A stretch of 64,000 bases of DNA from Cupriavidus sp. WGlv3 (lineage in GTDB: Bacteria > Pseudomonadota > Gammaproteobacteria > Burkholderiales > Burkholderiaceae), in assembly GCF_023952475.1 (NCBI RefSeq), contig NZ_JALHRX010000004.1:372001-436000 (forward strand), given 5' to 3'. The position numbers and the translations under genes were made by a program. The notes under the pieces were generated by a model. It worked only from the letters and a program-made list of their open reading frames with translations. It was not told where the DNA came from and did no database searches. How positions within the stretch are numbered: position 1 is the first letter of the stretch; every line of letters starts with the position of its first letter. Positions 34,361 to 43,544 of this stretch are shown piece after piece.

Positions 34361-35251
34361 ATGGACCTGCGCCAATTGCAGCAGTTTGTCGCTCTGGCCG
34401 AGACCGGCAATTTCCACCGCGCCGCCGAACGGTTGCACATGGCGCAGCCGCCGCTTTCGATTTCAATTCGCAAGCTCGAGGAGCAGCTCGGCACGGCGCT
34501 GTTCGTGCGCACCTCGCGCGGGGTGCGGCTGACGCAGGCGGGCGAGGCCGCCCTGCATGACGCGCGCCGGGCGCTGTTCCATGCACAGCAGGCGCGCGCC
34601 GCGGCGATGGCGGCGGGGCAGGGCGAGCGCGGCGCGTTGCGCATCGGCTTTATCGGCTCGGCCACCTATGCGCTGCTGCCCAAGCTGATCCCGGCGTTCC
34701 GCGCCGCGCATCCCGGGATCGAGCTGATCCTGCATGAATCGACCACCGCCGCGATCCTCGACCGGCTGGAAAAGCACCAGATCGATGCCGGGCTGGTGCG
34801 CTTCCCGATCCTGAGCAGCGGCGGCTACGCGCTGACGCCGCTGGAGAACGATGTCTTTGTCGCCGCGGTGCCGGCTGACAGCCCGCTGGCACGCGCGGAC
34901 GCGATCGCGCTGCGCGCGCTGGCCGACCAGCCTTTCATCATGTATCCGGCGGCGCAGGTGCCCAACCTGCATGCGGTGGCAATGCTGCTGTGCCAGCAGG
35001 CGGGCTTCGTGCCGCGCGTCACGCAGGAGGCGGTGCAGGTGCAGACCCAGGTGAGCCTGGTGGAAAGCGGATTGGGCGTGGCACTGGTGCCGAGCGTGGC
35101 GGCGCGCTACGCCAACCAGCGCGTGCGCTTCCTGCCCTTGTCGAGCCCGCGGCCGGCGGGCCGCATCGGCATTGCGCTGGCGGCGCGGCCCGATGACGGC
35201 GACCGCCAGGTGCAACGCTTCCTGGCGGCGGCGCAGGCCGCGGTGCAGTAA
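34361..35251 (+). CDS. LysR family transcriptional regulator
   Basis: 296 residues. Canonical HTH MDLRQLQQFVALAETGNFHRAAERLHMAQPPLSISIRKLEEQLG, then an effector domain starting GALRIGFIGSATYALLPKLI (CatR/BenM-like opening). The open frame extends far upstream but codes for nothing before ATG 34361. Divergent from the CoA-transferase operon, its likely target. Confidence 0.92.
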   Translation: MDLRQLQQFVALAETGNFHRAAERLHMAQPPLSISIRKLEEQLGTALFVRTSRGVRLTQAGEAALHDARRALFHAQQARAAAMAAGQGERGALRIGFIGSATYALLPKLIPAFRAAHPGIELILHESTTAAILDRLEKHQIDAGLVRFPILSSGGYALTPLENDVFVAAVPADSPLARADAIALRALADQPFIMYPAAQVPNLHAVAMLLCQQAGFVPRVTQEAVQVQTQVSLVESGLGVALVPSVAARYANQRVRFLPLSSPRPAGRIGIALAARPDDGDRQVQRFLAAAQAAVQ

Positions 35252-35272
35252 ACAGGGAACCAGCCTGGACGC

Positions 35273-36421
35273 TCAGGCGGCGCGCGGGCGCGGGGTGCGC
35301 GGCCGGATCGCCGAAGTCATGCCGGCCCGCTCCAGGTTGACGCCGGGCAGCAGGTGCAGCAGCCGCACCAGCTCGGACTGGCGATGCGTGCCGGTCTTGC
35401 GCAGCGTGTCGCGGATATGCACGCGCACGGTATGGGGCGAGAGGAACTCGCGCTCGGCGATCTCGTTGAGGGTTTCGCCGGCGGCGAGCCGGATGGCGAT
35501 GATGCTCTCCTTGCGCGACAGCCCGAACAGCGAGGTCAGCACGCCGGCATCCAGCACCGAGCGCGATTCGGAGTTGCCCAGCAGCAGCATCGCCGCCGGC
35601 AGCTGCCACGGGCCCTCCACCGGCTGGCGTGACACCAGCGGCGTGACGATGATCGGCACCGGCTGCCCGCCGGAGGTGATATGCATCCACGAGCCCGACG
35701 CGGCGTCGGCGCCGCGGCCGCGCATGGCGCCGTCGAGCAGCTTGCGCAGCACCGCCTGCAGCGTGTCGCTGTGGGCGCGCAGCACGCCGTCCTGCAGCGA
35801 CAGGTGGCTGTCGGCCTGCACCAGCGCTTCGGCCCAGCTGTTGGCGTAGCGCACGCGCAGGTCGGCCTGCAGCACCATCACGCCGAAGTCCAGCGTATCG
35901 AGCCCGGCCAGGCCCAGGCTGGCCAGCCCGCTCAGTTCGAAGTTGCGCTGCTGCATGCGCGCCGCGCGCACCCAGTGCGGCATCACATGCGACAGGCGCC
36001 GTTCGCGCTGGCCGGTGCTGATGCTGCCGGCGTTGGTGCCGCTCATCAGCACGCAGACTTCGGCGTTCTCGACCAGCCGGATGCCTTGCTCGAGTTCGCT
36101 GCAGACCAGCGCCGCGACATCGGTGGCGGTCGCGCCGCCGCAGCACAGCGCGGCTGCGTCGAGCGGGGCCGGGCGGGCACCGTGGCAAGCGCCGAGCGTT
36201 CCCGGCAGGCTGGCACCGCCGGTGAAGCAGCCGTGCGGGGTCACGCCGAGGCGGGCATGGCCGGCCAGCTTGTCCCAGATCAGGTAGCGCGGGCTGACGG
36301 TGCAGGTGTACCGTGAAAACAGGTCAAGGGCGGCGGGCATGGCCGCGACGTCCAGCGCGGACTCATAGATGGAGTCGACCAGACGATGGAAGTCTTCGTC
36401 CGTTGTCGGGTGTTCGCCCAT
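35273..36421 (-). CDS. LuxR-type transcriptional regulator with PAS-like sensor region
   Basis: 382 residues. The C-terminal GerE/LuxR HTH is complete (LFGLSRKESIIAIRLAAGETLNEIAEREFLSPHTVRVHIRDTLRKTG). Upstream, about 175-320, is a PAS-like region with LDTLDFGVMVLQADLRVRYANSWAEALV. No autoinducer-domain motif is visible and there is no LuxI gene nearby. A GGGGGG ribosome site precedes ATG 36421; the longer open frame from 36589 has no site. It stands alone. Confidence 0.85.
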   Translation of the reverse strand: MGEHPTTDEDFHRLVDSIYESALDVAAMPAALDLFSRYTCTVSPRYLIWDKLAGHARLGVTPHGCFTGGASLPGTLGACHGARPAPLDAAALCCGGATATDVAALVCSELEQGIRLVENAEVCVLMSGTNAGSISTGQRERRLSHVMPHWVRAARMQQRNFELSGLASLGLAGLDTLDFGVMVLQADLRVRYANSWAEALVQADSHLSLQDGVLRAHSDTLQAVLRKLLDGAMRGRGADAASGSWMHITSGGQPVPIIVTPLVSRQPVEGPWQLPAAMLLLGNSESRSVLDAGVLTSLFGLSRKESIIAIRLAAGETLNEIAEREFLSPHTVRVHIRDTLRKTGTHRQSELVRLLHLLPGVNLERAGMTSAIRPRTPRPRAA

Positions 36422-36734
36422 GTTCAGATCCCCCCGGTGGCAAACGCCTCTTGCTCTGCGCCACGGCAAGTGGCCACATCCCTTCGTGTTATCGGTTCCG
36501 TTCTGGCGTTCTGTAGTGGCGCCGATACGGCTGCTGCCGGCAGCGCGCCTGGTTGGTCGCGCTTGCCGTGCCGCAATCATGCCAAACAATGTTGTATGTT
36601 TTATACCCCGTGTTGGAGGGGGAAACCCCGATTGTGCGGCGCAAAATTCTCATCAGGCTTATCCTGCGTCGCTTTCGGGGCAGGATACGAGCTGGGCCGG
36701 AGGCAACTTCAGCCGCTCGCCCGGGTGCAGGCGG
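36422..36734. promoter_or_regulatory. spacer between MscS gene and LuxR-type gene
   Basis: 313 bases without a gene. Around 36580-36606 is an AT-rich patch (TTGTATGTTTTATA) in otherwise GC-rich DNA, the best place for the promoter of the LuxR-type gene. Nothing else was recognised. Confidence 0.3.
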
Positions 36735-39038
36735 TTACCGGGGCGCGGCCTTTGTCGCCAGCTCCCCGGCGGGCAACTCCACCGTGCCGCCATCGACCTG
36801 GATGGTCAGGTTCGGCGACGCCATGCGGATGCCGCTGGCGTCGAAGTTGCGCTTGAGCCGGGCATTGAAGGCGCGCGTGATCTCCGCCTGCATCAGCGGC
36901 CGGGTCTTGATCTGCGCCATCACCACCGGGCCGCTCGGGTCGAAGCGGTCCAGGCCCAGGATCTCGAGGCCGGACATCAGCTTGCGGCCGTAGCGGTGGT
37001 CGCGCGCCAGCTCGGCGCCGGTGGTGCGGATCAGCTCCAGCGCCTGGTCCAGGTCGCTCTGGTAGCTGATGCCGATGCTGAGCACGGCGTAGCCGTAGCC
37101 GCGCGACAGGTTCTTGACCGCCTTGATCTGGCTGTACGGCAGCGTGTGCAGCGCGCCGCGGCCGTCGCGCAGCTTGACGGTGCGGATGGTCATGGCCTCG
37201 ACCACGCCGGCGTGGTCGGGCAGCTCGATCGAGTCGCCGATGGCGATGGAATCCTCGACCACGATAAACAGGCCGGTGATCAGGTCCTGCACCAGGCTTT
37301 GCGCGCCGAAGCCGATGGCCAGGCCGACCACGCCGGCGCCCGCCAGCAGCGGCGTCACGTTGACGCCCAGGTTGGCCAGCACCGCGATCACGGTCAGCAC
37401 CAGCAGGCCGATGAACGAGGCATTGCGCACCAGCGGCAGGATGGTCCGGGCCCGCAGGCTGGGCTGCGCCGCGCGCGCGTGCGCGGGTGAGAGGGACTGC
37501 ATGATCGCGGTGTCGATCAGCAGCCAGACCAGCCAGGCCAGCAGCACGGTGCTGGTGACGTGGAACGCGGTCTCGGTCAGGTGGCGCCCGACGGCCGACG
37601 ACTCGGCCAGCCGCACCAGCGACGTGCCCCACACGCGCATGACGATTTCCACGAACACCGCCCACACCAGCACGCGCCCCAGCGCCAGCGCAAAGCGCCC
37701 GAAGCGTTGCAGGTAAGCCGAGCGGCGGCGGTCGCGGATGCGCGGTGCGCGCGCGCCGGCCTTGGGCGAGCGCCCCAGCACCATGGTCAGCAGCAGCGCG
37801 GCGACGAACAGCGCCACCGACGCCACCGTGCGGCGCAGGAACACATCGGCATGGCCGGTGGCCAGCACCGTGCCGATCACCGATGCCACCACCACCGCCA
37901 GCACCGGCAGGTGCCAGGCGTTGCCGGCCAGGCGCAGCAGGTCGGTCACGGCGGGATGGGCCTGGCGGAAGGCCAGCGGCCGCTGGCTGATCAGCTGGCC
38001 GATCTGGCGCCGGAAGCCCAGCGCGAACGCGCCGATGCCCAGCGCCGCGGCGATATTGGCCAGGGTCGAGACCAGCGCGCAAAGGTTGCCGCCCAGCACC
38101 GCGACCATGCGGCCGTCGGCGGCGCCGTTGCCCAGCGCGGCCAGCGCGCCGGTGCAGAACAGCAGCCACGGGGAACGCGCCAGCAGTTGCCGCACCGCCA
38201 GTTGCCGGTGCGCGCTGCGGAACAGCGCGAAGATGACCTGGCACACCGCCGCCGCGACCGCGCCGGCGACGATGGCGTAGGCCAGCAGCACGGCGGCGAC
38301 GCTGGCCGGCGATTGCGCGAACAGCTGCCGGGCCAGCAGCAGCGTCAGCCCGAATGCCACCACCCATGGCCCGATATGGCGCAGCATGTAGAGGCCGACG
38401 TCGACCCACGAGGGCAGTTCCGGCAGCTTGCCGCGCGGCGCGGGCGCGGTGCCTGCGGTGCGCCGCCGCCGCAGCCGGTGGCCGGCCTCGTACAGCAGCC
38501 AGCCGCACGCCGCCCATGCCGCCAGCACCAGCGCGAATTCGCGCAGCGAGTCCAGTGCCGGGCGCGTGCCGCCCAGCGTCAGCGCGGCGCGCCATTCCTC
38601 GGCCGCGAAGCGCGTGCGCCAGCCCCAGTACTGCCACGGGCCACGGTCTTCGCGCAGGTGCGAGTCGACTTCGTCCAGCACCTGCGCCACGGCGCCGAAC
38701 AGCCCTGGCGCCGAAGCCGCGGCGGCCGACGACGCCATCGCCGCTGACGCCGCCAGGCCCTGCCGCAGGGTTTGCAGCTGGCCCACCAGCGCGCGCCGCT
38801 CGCCGTCGTCCTGCAGCGTGGCGATGACCTGGTCCAGCGACTGCGCCAGCGGCATGCTGGCGGCAGCGGTGCTGGCGGGGGCCGCGGGTTTTTCCGCCGG
38901 CGCCAGCAAGGCGGCGAGCGGGCCGGCCGGGGCGGAGCGCACCGGCATGGCGCACAGCAGCGCGAGCAGGCCGGCCAGCCAGGCCAGGGCGGCATGCCGG
39001 CGGCGCCGGGCGAAGGCGTTAGGGTCGGGTTTGCGCAT
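36735..39038 (-). CDS. large MscS-family mechanosensitive channel
   Basis: 767 residues. Signal peptide RRRRHAALAWLAGLLALLCAMPVRSA, a periplasmic helical domain with VIATLQDDGERRALVGQLQTLRQG, then many membrane helices. The MscS pore and beta domain lie near 560-640 (GVNVTPLLAGAGVVGLAIGFGAQSLVQD, EDSIAIGDSIELPDHAGVVEAM). The cytoplasmic part ends at TVELPAGELATKAAPR. It releases solutes on hypo-osmotic shock. ATG 39038 gives a clean signal peptide; ATG 39083 or a GTG at 39095 are alternatives. Confidence 0.88.
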   Translation of the reverse strand: MRKPDPNAFARRRRHAALAWLAGLLALLCAMPVRSAPAGPLAALLAPAEKPAAPASTAAASMPLAQSLDQVIATLQDDGERRALVGQLQTLRQGLAASAAMASSAAAASAPGLFGAVAQVLDEVDSHLREDRGPWQYWGWRTRFAAEEWRAALTLGGTRPALDSLREFALVLAAWAACGWLLYEAGHRLRRRRTAGTAPAPRGKLPELPSWVDVGLYMLRHIGPWVVAFGLTLLLARQLFAQSPASVAAVLLAYAIVAGAVAAAVCQVIFALFRSAHRQLAVRQLLARSPWLLFCTGALAALGNGAADGRMVAVLGGNLCALVSTLANIAAALGIGAFALGFRRQIGQLISQRPLAFRQAHPAVTDLLRLAGNAWHLPVLAVVVASVIGTVLATGHADVFLRRTVASVALFVAALLLTMVLGRSPKAGARAPRIRDRRRSAYLQRFGRFALALGRVLVWAVFVEIVMRVWGTSLVRLAESSAVGRHLTETAFHVTSTVLLAWLVWLLIDTAIMQSLSPAHARAAQPSLRARTILPLVRNASFIGLLVLTVIAVLANLGVNVTPLLAGAGVVGLAIGFGAQSLVQDLITGLFIVVEDSIAIGDSIELPDHAGVVEAMTIRTVKLRDGRGALHTLPYSQIKAVKNLSRGYGYAVLSIGISYQSDLDQALELIRTTGAELARDHRYGRKLMSGLEILGLDRFDPSGPVVMAQIKTRPLMQAEITRAFNARLKRNFDASGIRMASPNLTIQVDGGTVELPAGELATKAAPR

Positions 39039-39300
39039 GGCGGGTGATCGTTTGCCGGCTGGCGCCGGCGCCGGAATGGCCATCGATCGCGCCACTGTAA
39101 CGCATCGGTCGCGTGGTGTGCCGGGCGGCGTTCTGGGGCGCGCATCGGGCGCATTCGTCGCTTCAGACGATGCATCGGCGGCGCCGATCCCCGAATCTCG
39201 AACCCACTCCGGTACAGGCGCTGCTCGCGCCTGCCGGCTTCAACCAGGACGCGGCCGCACAGCGCGGCCGCACGGCAACAAGAGACAAAGGAAAGACGGC

Positions 39301-40083
39301 ATGGAACTCAATGCATCGGTATCGGCAGTGGTGACGGGTGGCGCTTCGGGCCTGGGCGCGGCAACCGCACGGGCGCTGGCGGCACAGGGCGTGCGCGTGG
39401 CACTGTTCGACCTGAACGCCGAGAAGGGCGAAGCGCTGGCGCGTGAACTCGGCGGCGTGTTCTGCCAGGTCAACGTGACCTCCGAGGCCGAGGTCGAGGC
39501 CGGCTTTGCCAAGGCGCGCGCCGCCATCGGCCAGGAGCGTATCCTGGTCAACTGCGCCGGCACCGGCAACGCCATCAAGACCGCCTCGCGTTCCAAGGAA
39601 GCGCCGGACCAGATCAAGCATTTCCCGTCCGATGCCTTCGAGCGCATCATCCAGATCAACCTGATCGGCACCTTCCGCTGCATCGCGCGTTCGGCCGCCG
39701 GCATGCTGACGCTGGACACCGCCGGCGGCGAGCGCGGCGTGATCATCAACACCGCCTCGGTAGCGGCGCAGGACGGCCAGATGGGCCAGGCTGCATACTC
39801 GGCATCGAAGGCGGCCGTGGTCGGCATGACGCTGCCGATCGCGCGCGACCTGGCGGGCGAGGGCATCCGCGTCAACACCATCCTGCCCGGCATCTTCAAT
39901 ACGCCGCTGCTGCAGGGCGCGGCCGAGAACGTCAAGGCCGCGCTGGCCGCGTCGGTGCCGTTCCCCAAGCGCCTGGGGCAGCCGGAAGAGTTTGCCTCGC
40001 TGGCGGTCGAGATGTGCCGCAACGGCTATTTCAACGGCGAGTCGGTGCGACTGGACGGCGCCATCCGCATGGCGCCGCGCTGA
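39301..40083 (+). CDS. SDR family, 3-hydroxyacyl-CoA dehydrogenase type II-like
   Basis: 260 residues. TGGASGLGAATARAL, VNCAGTGNAIKT, and the catalytic YSASK are present. QVNVTSEAEVEAGF, IQINLIGTFRCIARSAAGM and the ending RLDGAIRMAPR match HSD17B10/HADH2-type enzymes that oxidise short branched 3-hydroxyacyl-CoAs. AAAGGAAAG is the ribosome site; the frame open upstream lies opposite the MscS gene and is not coding. Forms an operon with the ligase. Confidence 0.9.
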   Translation: MELNASVSAVVTGGASGLGAATARALAAQGVRVALFDLNAEKGEALARELGGVFCQVNVTSEAEVEAGFAKARAAIGQERILVNCAGTGNAIKTASRSKEAPDQIKHFPSDAFERIIQINLIGTFRCIARSAAGMLTLDTAGGERGVIINTASVAAQDGQMGQAAYSASKAAVVGMTLPIARDLAGEGIRVNTILPGIFNTPLLQGAAENVKAALAASVPFPKRLGQPEEFASLAVEMCRNGYFNGESVRLDGAIRMAPR

Positions 40084-40162
40084 ACGCAAGACCGGCTTGT
40101 CGCCATGTGCGGACCCGCGTCACGCGAGTCCGTACATGGCATGAAATCTTTGGGAGACGCGG

Positions 40163-41746
40163 ATGGATTTCAGCTATCTGACGACGCTGCCTCACGCGGT
40201 GCGCCATTTCGCGCGCCTGCGGCCGGAGGCGGTGGCGTATTCGTTCGAAGGCCGGCAGACCACGTACGCCGGGTTCGAGCGCTACACCGACCGCGTGGCG
40301 CAGGGCTTGCTGGCCGAAGGCGTGCGCGCGGGCGATCGCATCGGCTATATCGGCAAGAACAGCGACCACTATTTCGAACTGCTGCTGGGTGCGGCCAAGA
40401 CCGGCGCGGTGATGGCGCCGGCCAGCTGGCGCCTCGCGCCGCCCGAGGTGGAGTTCATCCTCGCGCATAGCGATGCGGTGGTGCTGTTTGTCGGCGCCGA
40501 GTCGGCGGCGATGGCGCGCAACCTGCTGCCGGCGCTGCCGCTGGTGCGCAAGGTGGTGGTGATGGAGCCGTGCGACGGCCAGGGCGACTGGCCCTGCTAC
40601 ACCGACTGGCGCGACGCGCATCCGGCCACGCCGCCGGCGCATGAGCCGGCCGCGCACGACGTGGTGCTGCAGCTGTACACGTCAGGCACCACCGGCCGGC
40701 CCAAGGGCGCGATGCTGACGCACCGCAACCTGACCATCGGCACCGAGGTCAGCGAGCGCGAACACCTGGCCTGGTCGCATTGGGTGGCCGACGATATTTC
40801 GCTGGTGGCGATGCCGGTGGCGCATATCGGCGGCTCTGGCTGGGGCCTGCGCAACCTGCTGTCCGGCGCCAAGGGCGTGGTCGCGCGCGAGTTCGATCCG
40901 CGCGCGGTGCTCGACTTCATCGAGAAGGAACGCGTCAGCAAGCTGTTCCTGGTGCCGGCCGCGATGCAGATCGTGCTGCGCGACCCGCGCGCGCGCCAGG
41001 TCGACTATTCGCGCCTGAAGTACCTGCTGTACGGCGCCGCGCCGATTCCTGCGGCGCTGCTGCGCGAAGGCATCGAAGTATTCGGCTGCGGTTTCGTGCA
41101 GCAGTACGGCATGACCGAGACCACCGGCACCATCGTCGCGCTGCCGCCCGAGGACCACACCACCGACGAGGTGCCGCGCATGCGCGCAGCGGGCAAGGCG
41201 CTGCCGGGGGTCGAGCTGAAGGTGGTGGATTACGAAGGGCGCCAGCTGGCACCGGGCGAGGTCGGCGAAGTGGTGGTGCGCTCGCAGCACAACATGGCCG
41301 GCTACTGGAAGCAGCCCGAAGAGACCGCGCGCACCATCGATGCCGACGGCTGGCTGCGCACCGGCGACGCCGGCTACATGGATGCCGAGGGCTACCTGTA
41401 CATCCACGACCGCGTCAAGGACATGATCATCAGCGGCGGCGAGAACGTCTATCCGGCCGAGGTCGAAAGCGCCATCTACGGCCATCCGCAAGTGGCGGAC
41501 GTGGCCGTGATCGGCGTGCCGGACGAGAAGTGGGGCGAGGCGGTCAAGGCCATGGTCGTGCTCAAGCCGGGGCAGGCGGCGGACCGCGATGCCATCCTCG
41601 CCTGGACGCGCCAGCGCGTGGCCGGTTTCAAGGTGCCGAAGAGCATCGAGTTCGTCGATGCGCTGCCGCGCAACCCGTCAGGCAAGCTGCTGCGCCGCAA
41701 GCTGCGCGAGCCTTTCTGGGAAGGCATGAACCGGCAGGTGAACTGA
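40163..41746 (+). CDS. AMP-binding acyl-CoA ligase (FadD-like)
   Basis: 527 residues: LYTSGTTGRPKGAMLTH phosphate loop, YGMTETTGT, RTGDAGYMDAEGY, KDMIISGGENVYPAEVE hinge, and the catalytic C-terminal Lys of NPSGKLLRRKLRE. It activates a fatty or aromatic acid to its CoA ester. The start is 79 bases after the SDR gene with GGGAGA before it, and a strong terminator follows. Confidence 0.92.
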   Translation: MDFSYLTTLPHAVRHFARLRPEAVAYSFEGRQTTYAGFERYTDRVAQGLLAEGVRAGDRIGYIGKNSDHYFELLLGAAKTGAVMAPASWRLAPPEVEFILAHSDAVVLFVGAESAAMARNLLPALPLVRKVVVMEPCDGQGDWPCYTDWRDAHPATPPAHEPAAHDVVLQLYTSGTTGRPKGAMLTHRNLTIGTEVSEREHLAWSHWVADDISLVAMPVAHIGGSGWGLRNLLSGAKGVVAREFDPRAVLDFIEKERVSKLFLVPAAMQIVLRDPRARQVDYSRLKYLLYGAAPIPAALLREGIEVFGCGFVQQYGMTETTGTIVALPPEDHTTDEVPRMRAAGKALPGVELKVVDYEGRQLAPGEVGEVVVRSQHNMAGYWKQPEETARTIDADGWLRTGDAGYMDAEGYLYIHDRVKDMIISGGENVYPAEVESAIYGHPQVADVAVIGVPDEKWGEAVKAMVVLKPGQAADRDAILAWTRQRVAGFKVPKSIEFVDALPRNPSGKLLRRKLREPFWEGMNRQVN

Positions 41747-41763
41747 AGCCAGCCCCGCACGAC

Positions 41764-41792
41764 AAAAGCCCGTCGCGACCCGGCGGGCTTTT
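41764..41792. terminator. bidirectional Rho-independent terminator
   Basis: AAAAGCCCG (41764-41772) pairs with CGGGCTTTT (41784-41792), flanked by A and T tracts on both sides. It lies between the convergent ligase and YetF-like genes and can serve both. Confidence 0.85.
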
Positions 41793-41813
41793 GCTTGTGG
41801 CGGGCCCGGAGGC

Positions 41814-42305
41814 CTATTCCTTCTTGATCACGCTGACCTTGCCGTCGGCTTCCAGGTAGAGCGCCTTGACGCCTTCGATCGAATCGACGCCATGCTGGCG
41901 GTACTTGGCCTCGAGTTCCTCGTCGGTGATGTTCTCGCGCCGCATGTTCTCGTGCAGCTTGACGCCGTCGCGCACCAGCAGCACCTTCCTGGCTTCGGCA
42001 AAGCGCTGGAAGCCCGGGTATTTGTAGGCGAGGAAGTCGATTAGCCGGTTCCAGACGATCAGCGTGATCACCAGCAGCACCGCGTCGGCCACGCCTTCGC
42101 CCTTGCCCGCCATGCCGTTCTGCGCCGCGTCGGCGACGATCACGATCAGCAGCAGGTCGGCGATGCCCATCGAGCCGATGTCGCGCCGCACCACGAAGCG
42201 GAACAGCAGGAACAGCGACCAGTACATCACCGTGCCGCGCACGATGGTTTCGAGCGGCGAGACGGTGAAGAAGAGCGCTTCGCGCCAGTCGATCGAAAAG
42301 TCCAT
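41814..42305 (-). CDS. DUF421/YetF family membrane protein
   Basis: 163 residues. Two to three N-terminal membrane helices (ETIVRGTVMYWSLFLLFRFVVRRDIG, ADLLLIVIVADAAQNGMAG) and a cytoplasmic domain with RKVLLVRDGVKLHENMRRENITDEELEAKYRQHG, the YetF signature. Function unknown. ATG 42305 begins MDFSIDWREALF; upstream in-frame sequence is not coding. Confidence 0.87.
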   Translation of the reverse strand: MDFSIDWREALFFTVSPLETIVRGTVMYWSLFLLFRFVVRRDIGSMGIADLLLIVIVADAAQNGMAGKGEGVADAVLLVITLIVWNRLIDFLAYKYPGFQRFAEARKVLLVRDGVKLHENMRRENITDEELEAKYRQHGVDSIEGVKALYLEADGKVSVIKKE

Positions 42306-42448
42306 GCCGGCAACGCTGCAACATTCTTGCCAGCCGCGCAAAGCACGGAGCGACCGCGCCGTGGCGCCGGCGCCGCTATATCGCAGGTATCGAATGGTAA
42401 TTCTTACAGGCACGGACCGGCCACGCTGGCCGTGCCTGCGAACCATGG

Positions 42449-43447
42449 TCAGTCGGCCTGGATGCCGAACTCCTTCACGACCTTGGTATAGCGCGAGGTA
42501 TCGCTGGCGATCAGCCTGGACAGAACGGCCGGTTCGCCGCCGGAAGGCGTGACCGCGATGGTGGCCATGCGCGACACCACGTCGGGCATCTTCAGGATCT
42601 CGTTGACGTGCGCGTTGAGCGTGCGCACCACCTCGGCCGGCATGTTCTTCGGCCCCAGCAGCGCCTGCCAGGCGCCGATCTCGACATCCTTGTAGCCCAG
42701 CTCGGCCAGCGTGGGCACGTTGGGCGCGAACGGCGAGCGCTTCTGGTCTGCCACCGCCAGCGGCACCAGGCTGCCGTTGCCGACGTACTGCGAGATCGCG
42801 CCGTAGGTGATGTAGGTGACCGGCACCTGGCCGCCGATCACGTCGACGATGGCGGGCGCCAGGCCACGGTACGGCACCTGGCTGATCTTGATGCCGGCCG
42901 ACTTGTTGAACAGCTCGCCCATGATGTGCATCGGCGAGCCGTTGCCGGGGGTGGCATAGGTCTCGACCTTGCCGGCCTTGGCGCGCGCCACCAGATCGCT
43001 GACCTTGGTGATGCCAGTGCCCTTGTTGACCACCACGAACAGCGACTGCGTGCCGATCTGGCTGATCGGCGTGAAGTCCTGCTGCACGTCGTAGCTGGCG
43101 CCGGTGCCGGCGCGCAGCACCAGCGGCGCGATCGCGACGGTGTTGGGCGCCAGCAGCAGCGTGTGGCCGTCCGGGTTGGCGCGCGCCACGTAGGCGCTGC
43201 CGATGGTGCCGGCGGCGCCGGTGCGGTTTTCCACCACCACGGATTGCTTCAGGCGCGGAGCCAGTTTCTCTGCCAGCATGCGTGCCAGCACGTCGACGTC
43301 GCCGCCGGCGGGGTAGGCGACGACGATGGTGACGGGTTTGCTCGGGTACGAACCCTGGGCCAGCGCGCCGCCGGCGCCCAGCAGGGCGGCGGGAGCGAGC
43401 GTGGCGGCGGCCAGCGTGGCCAGGAGGTGGCGTCGTGCGGACTTCAT
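42449..43447 (-). CDS. TctC/Bug family periplasmic substrate-binding receptor
   Basis: 332 residues. Signal peptide ends ...GGALAQG; then YPSKPVTIVVAYPAGGDVDVLARMLAEKLAP, a variant with Asp after the glycine pair like the receptor at 60654. C-terminal RYTKVVKEFGIQAD. It follows the porin gene on the same strand (97-base gap), so the pair would bring a carboxylate across the outer membrane and capture it. ATG 43447 has GAGG about 10 bases before. Confidence 0.92.
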   Translation of the reverse strand: MKSARRHLLATLAAATLAPAALLGAGGALAQGSYPSKPVTIVVAYPAGGDVDVLARMLAEKLAPRLKQSVVVENRTGAAGTIGSAYVARANPDGHTLLLAPNTVAIAPLVLRAGTGASYDVQQDFTPISQIGTQSLFVVVNKGTGITKVSDLVARAKAGKVETYATPGNGSPMHIMGELFNKSAGIKISQVPYRGLAPAIVDVIGGQVPVTYITYGAISQYVGNGSLVPLAVADQKRSPFAPNVPTLAELGYKDVEIGAWQALLGPKNMPAEVVRTLNAHVNEILKMPDVVSRMATIAVTPSGGEPAVLSRLIASDTSRYTKVVKEFGIQAD

Positions 43448-43471
43448 GATCTTCAGACCTCGGTAAAACCG

Positions 43472-43494
43472 GGCACCGGCCCGGGGGCGGTGCC
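43472..43494. other. hairpin in the porin-Bug gap
   Basis: GGCACCG and CGGTGCC pair around a GC-rich loop just after the porin stop. It could reduce read-through into the receptor gene; no T-tract. Confidence 0.3.
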
Positions 43495-43544
43495 GCGTTG
43501 CGTGGAACCGGCGCGCGTCGGCGGCTCGGATGGATAGTGCGGAC

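Noticed and set aside
36709-38955. 748-residue minus-strand frame inside the MscS gene
   Set aside because: It lies on the same strand in another frame with Arg/Ala/Gly-rich text; the true MscS frame has membrane helices and the pore motif.
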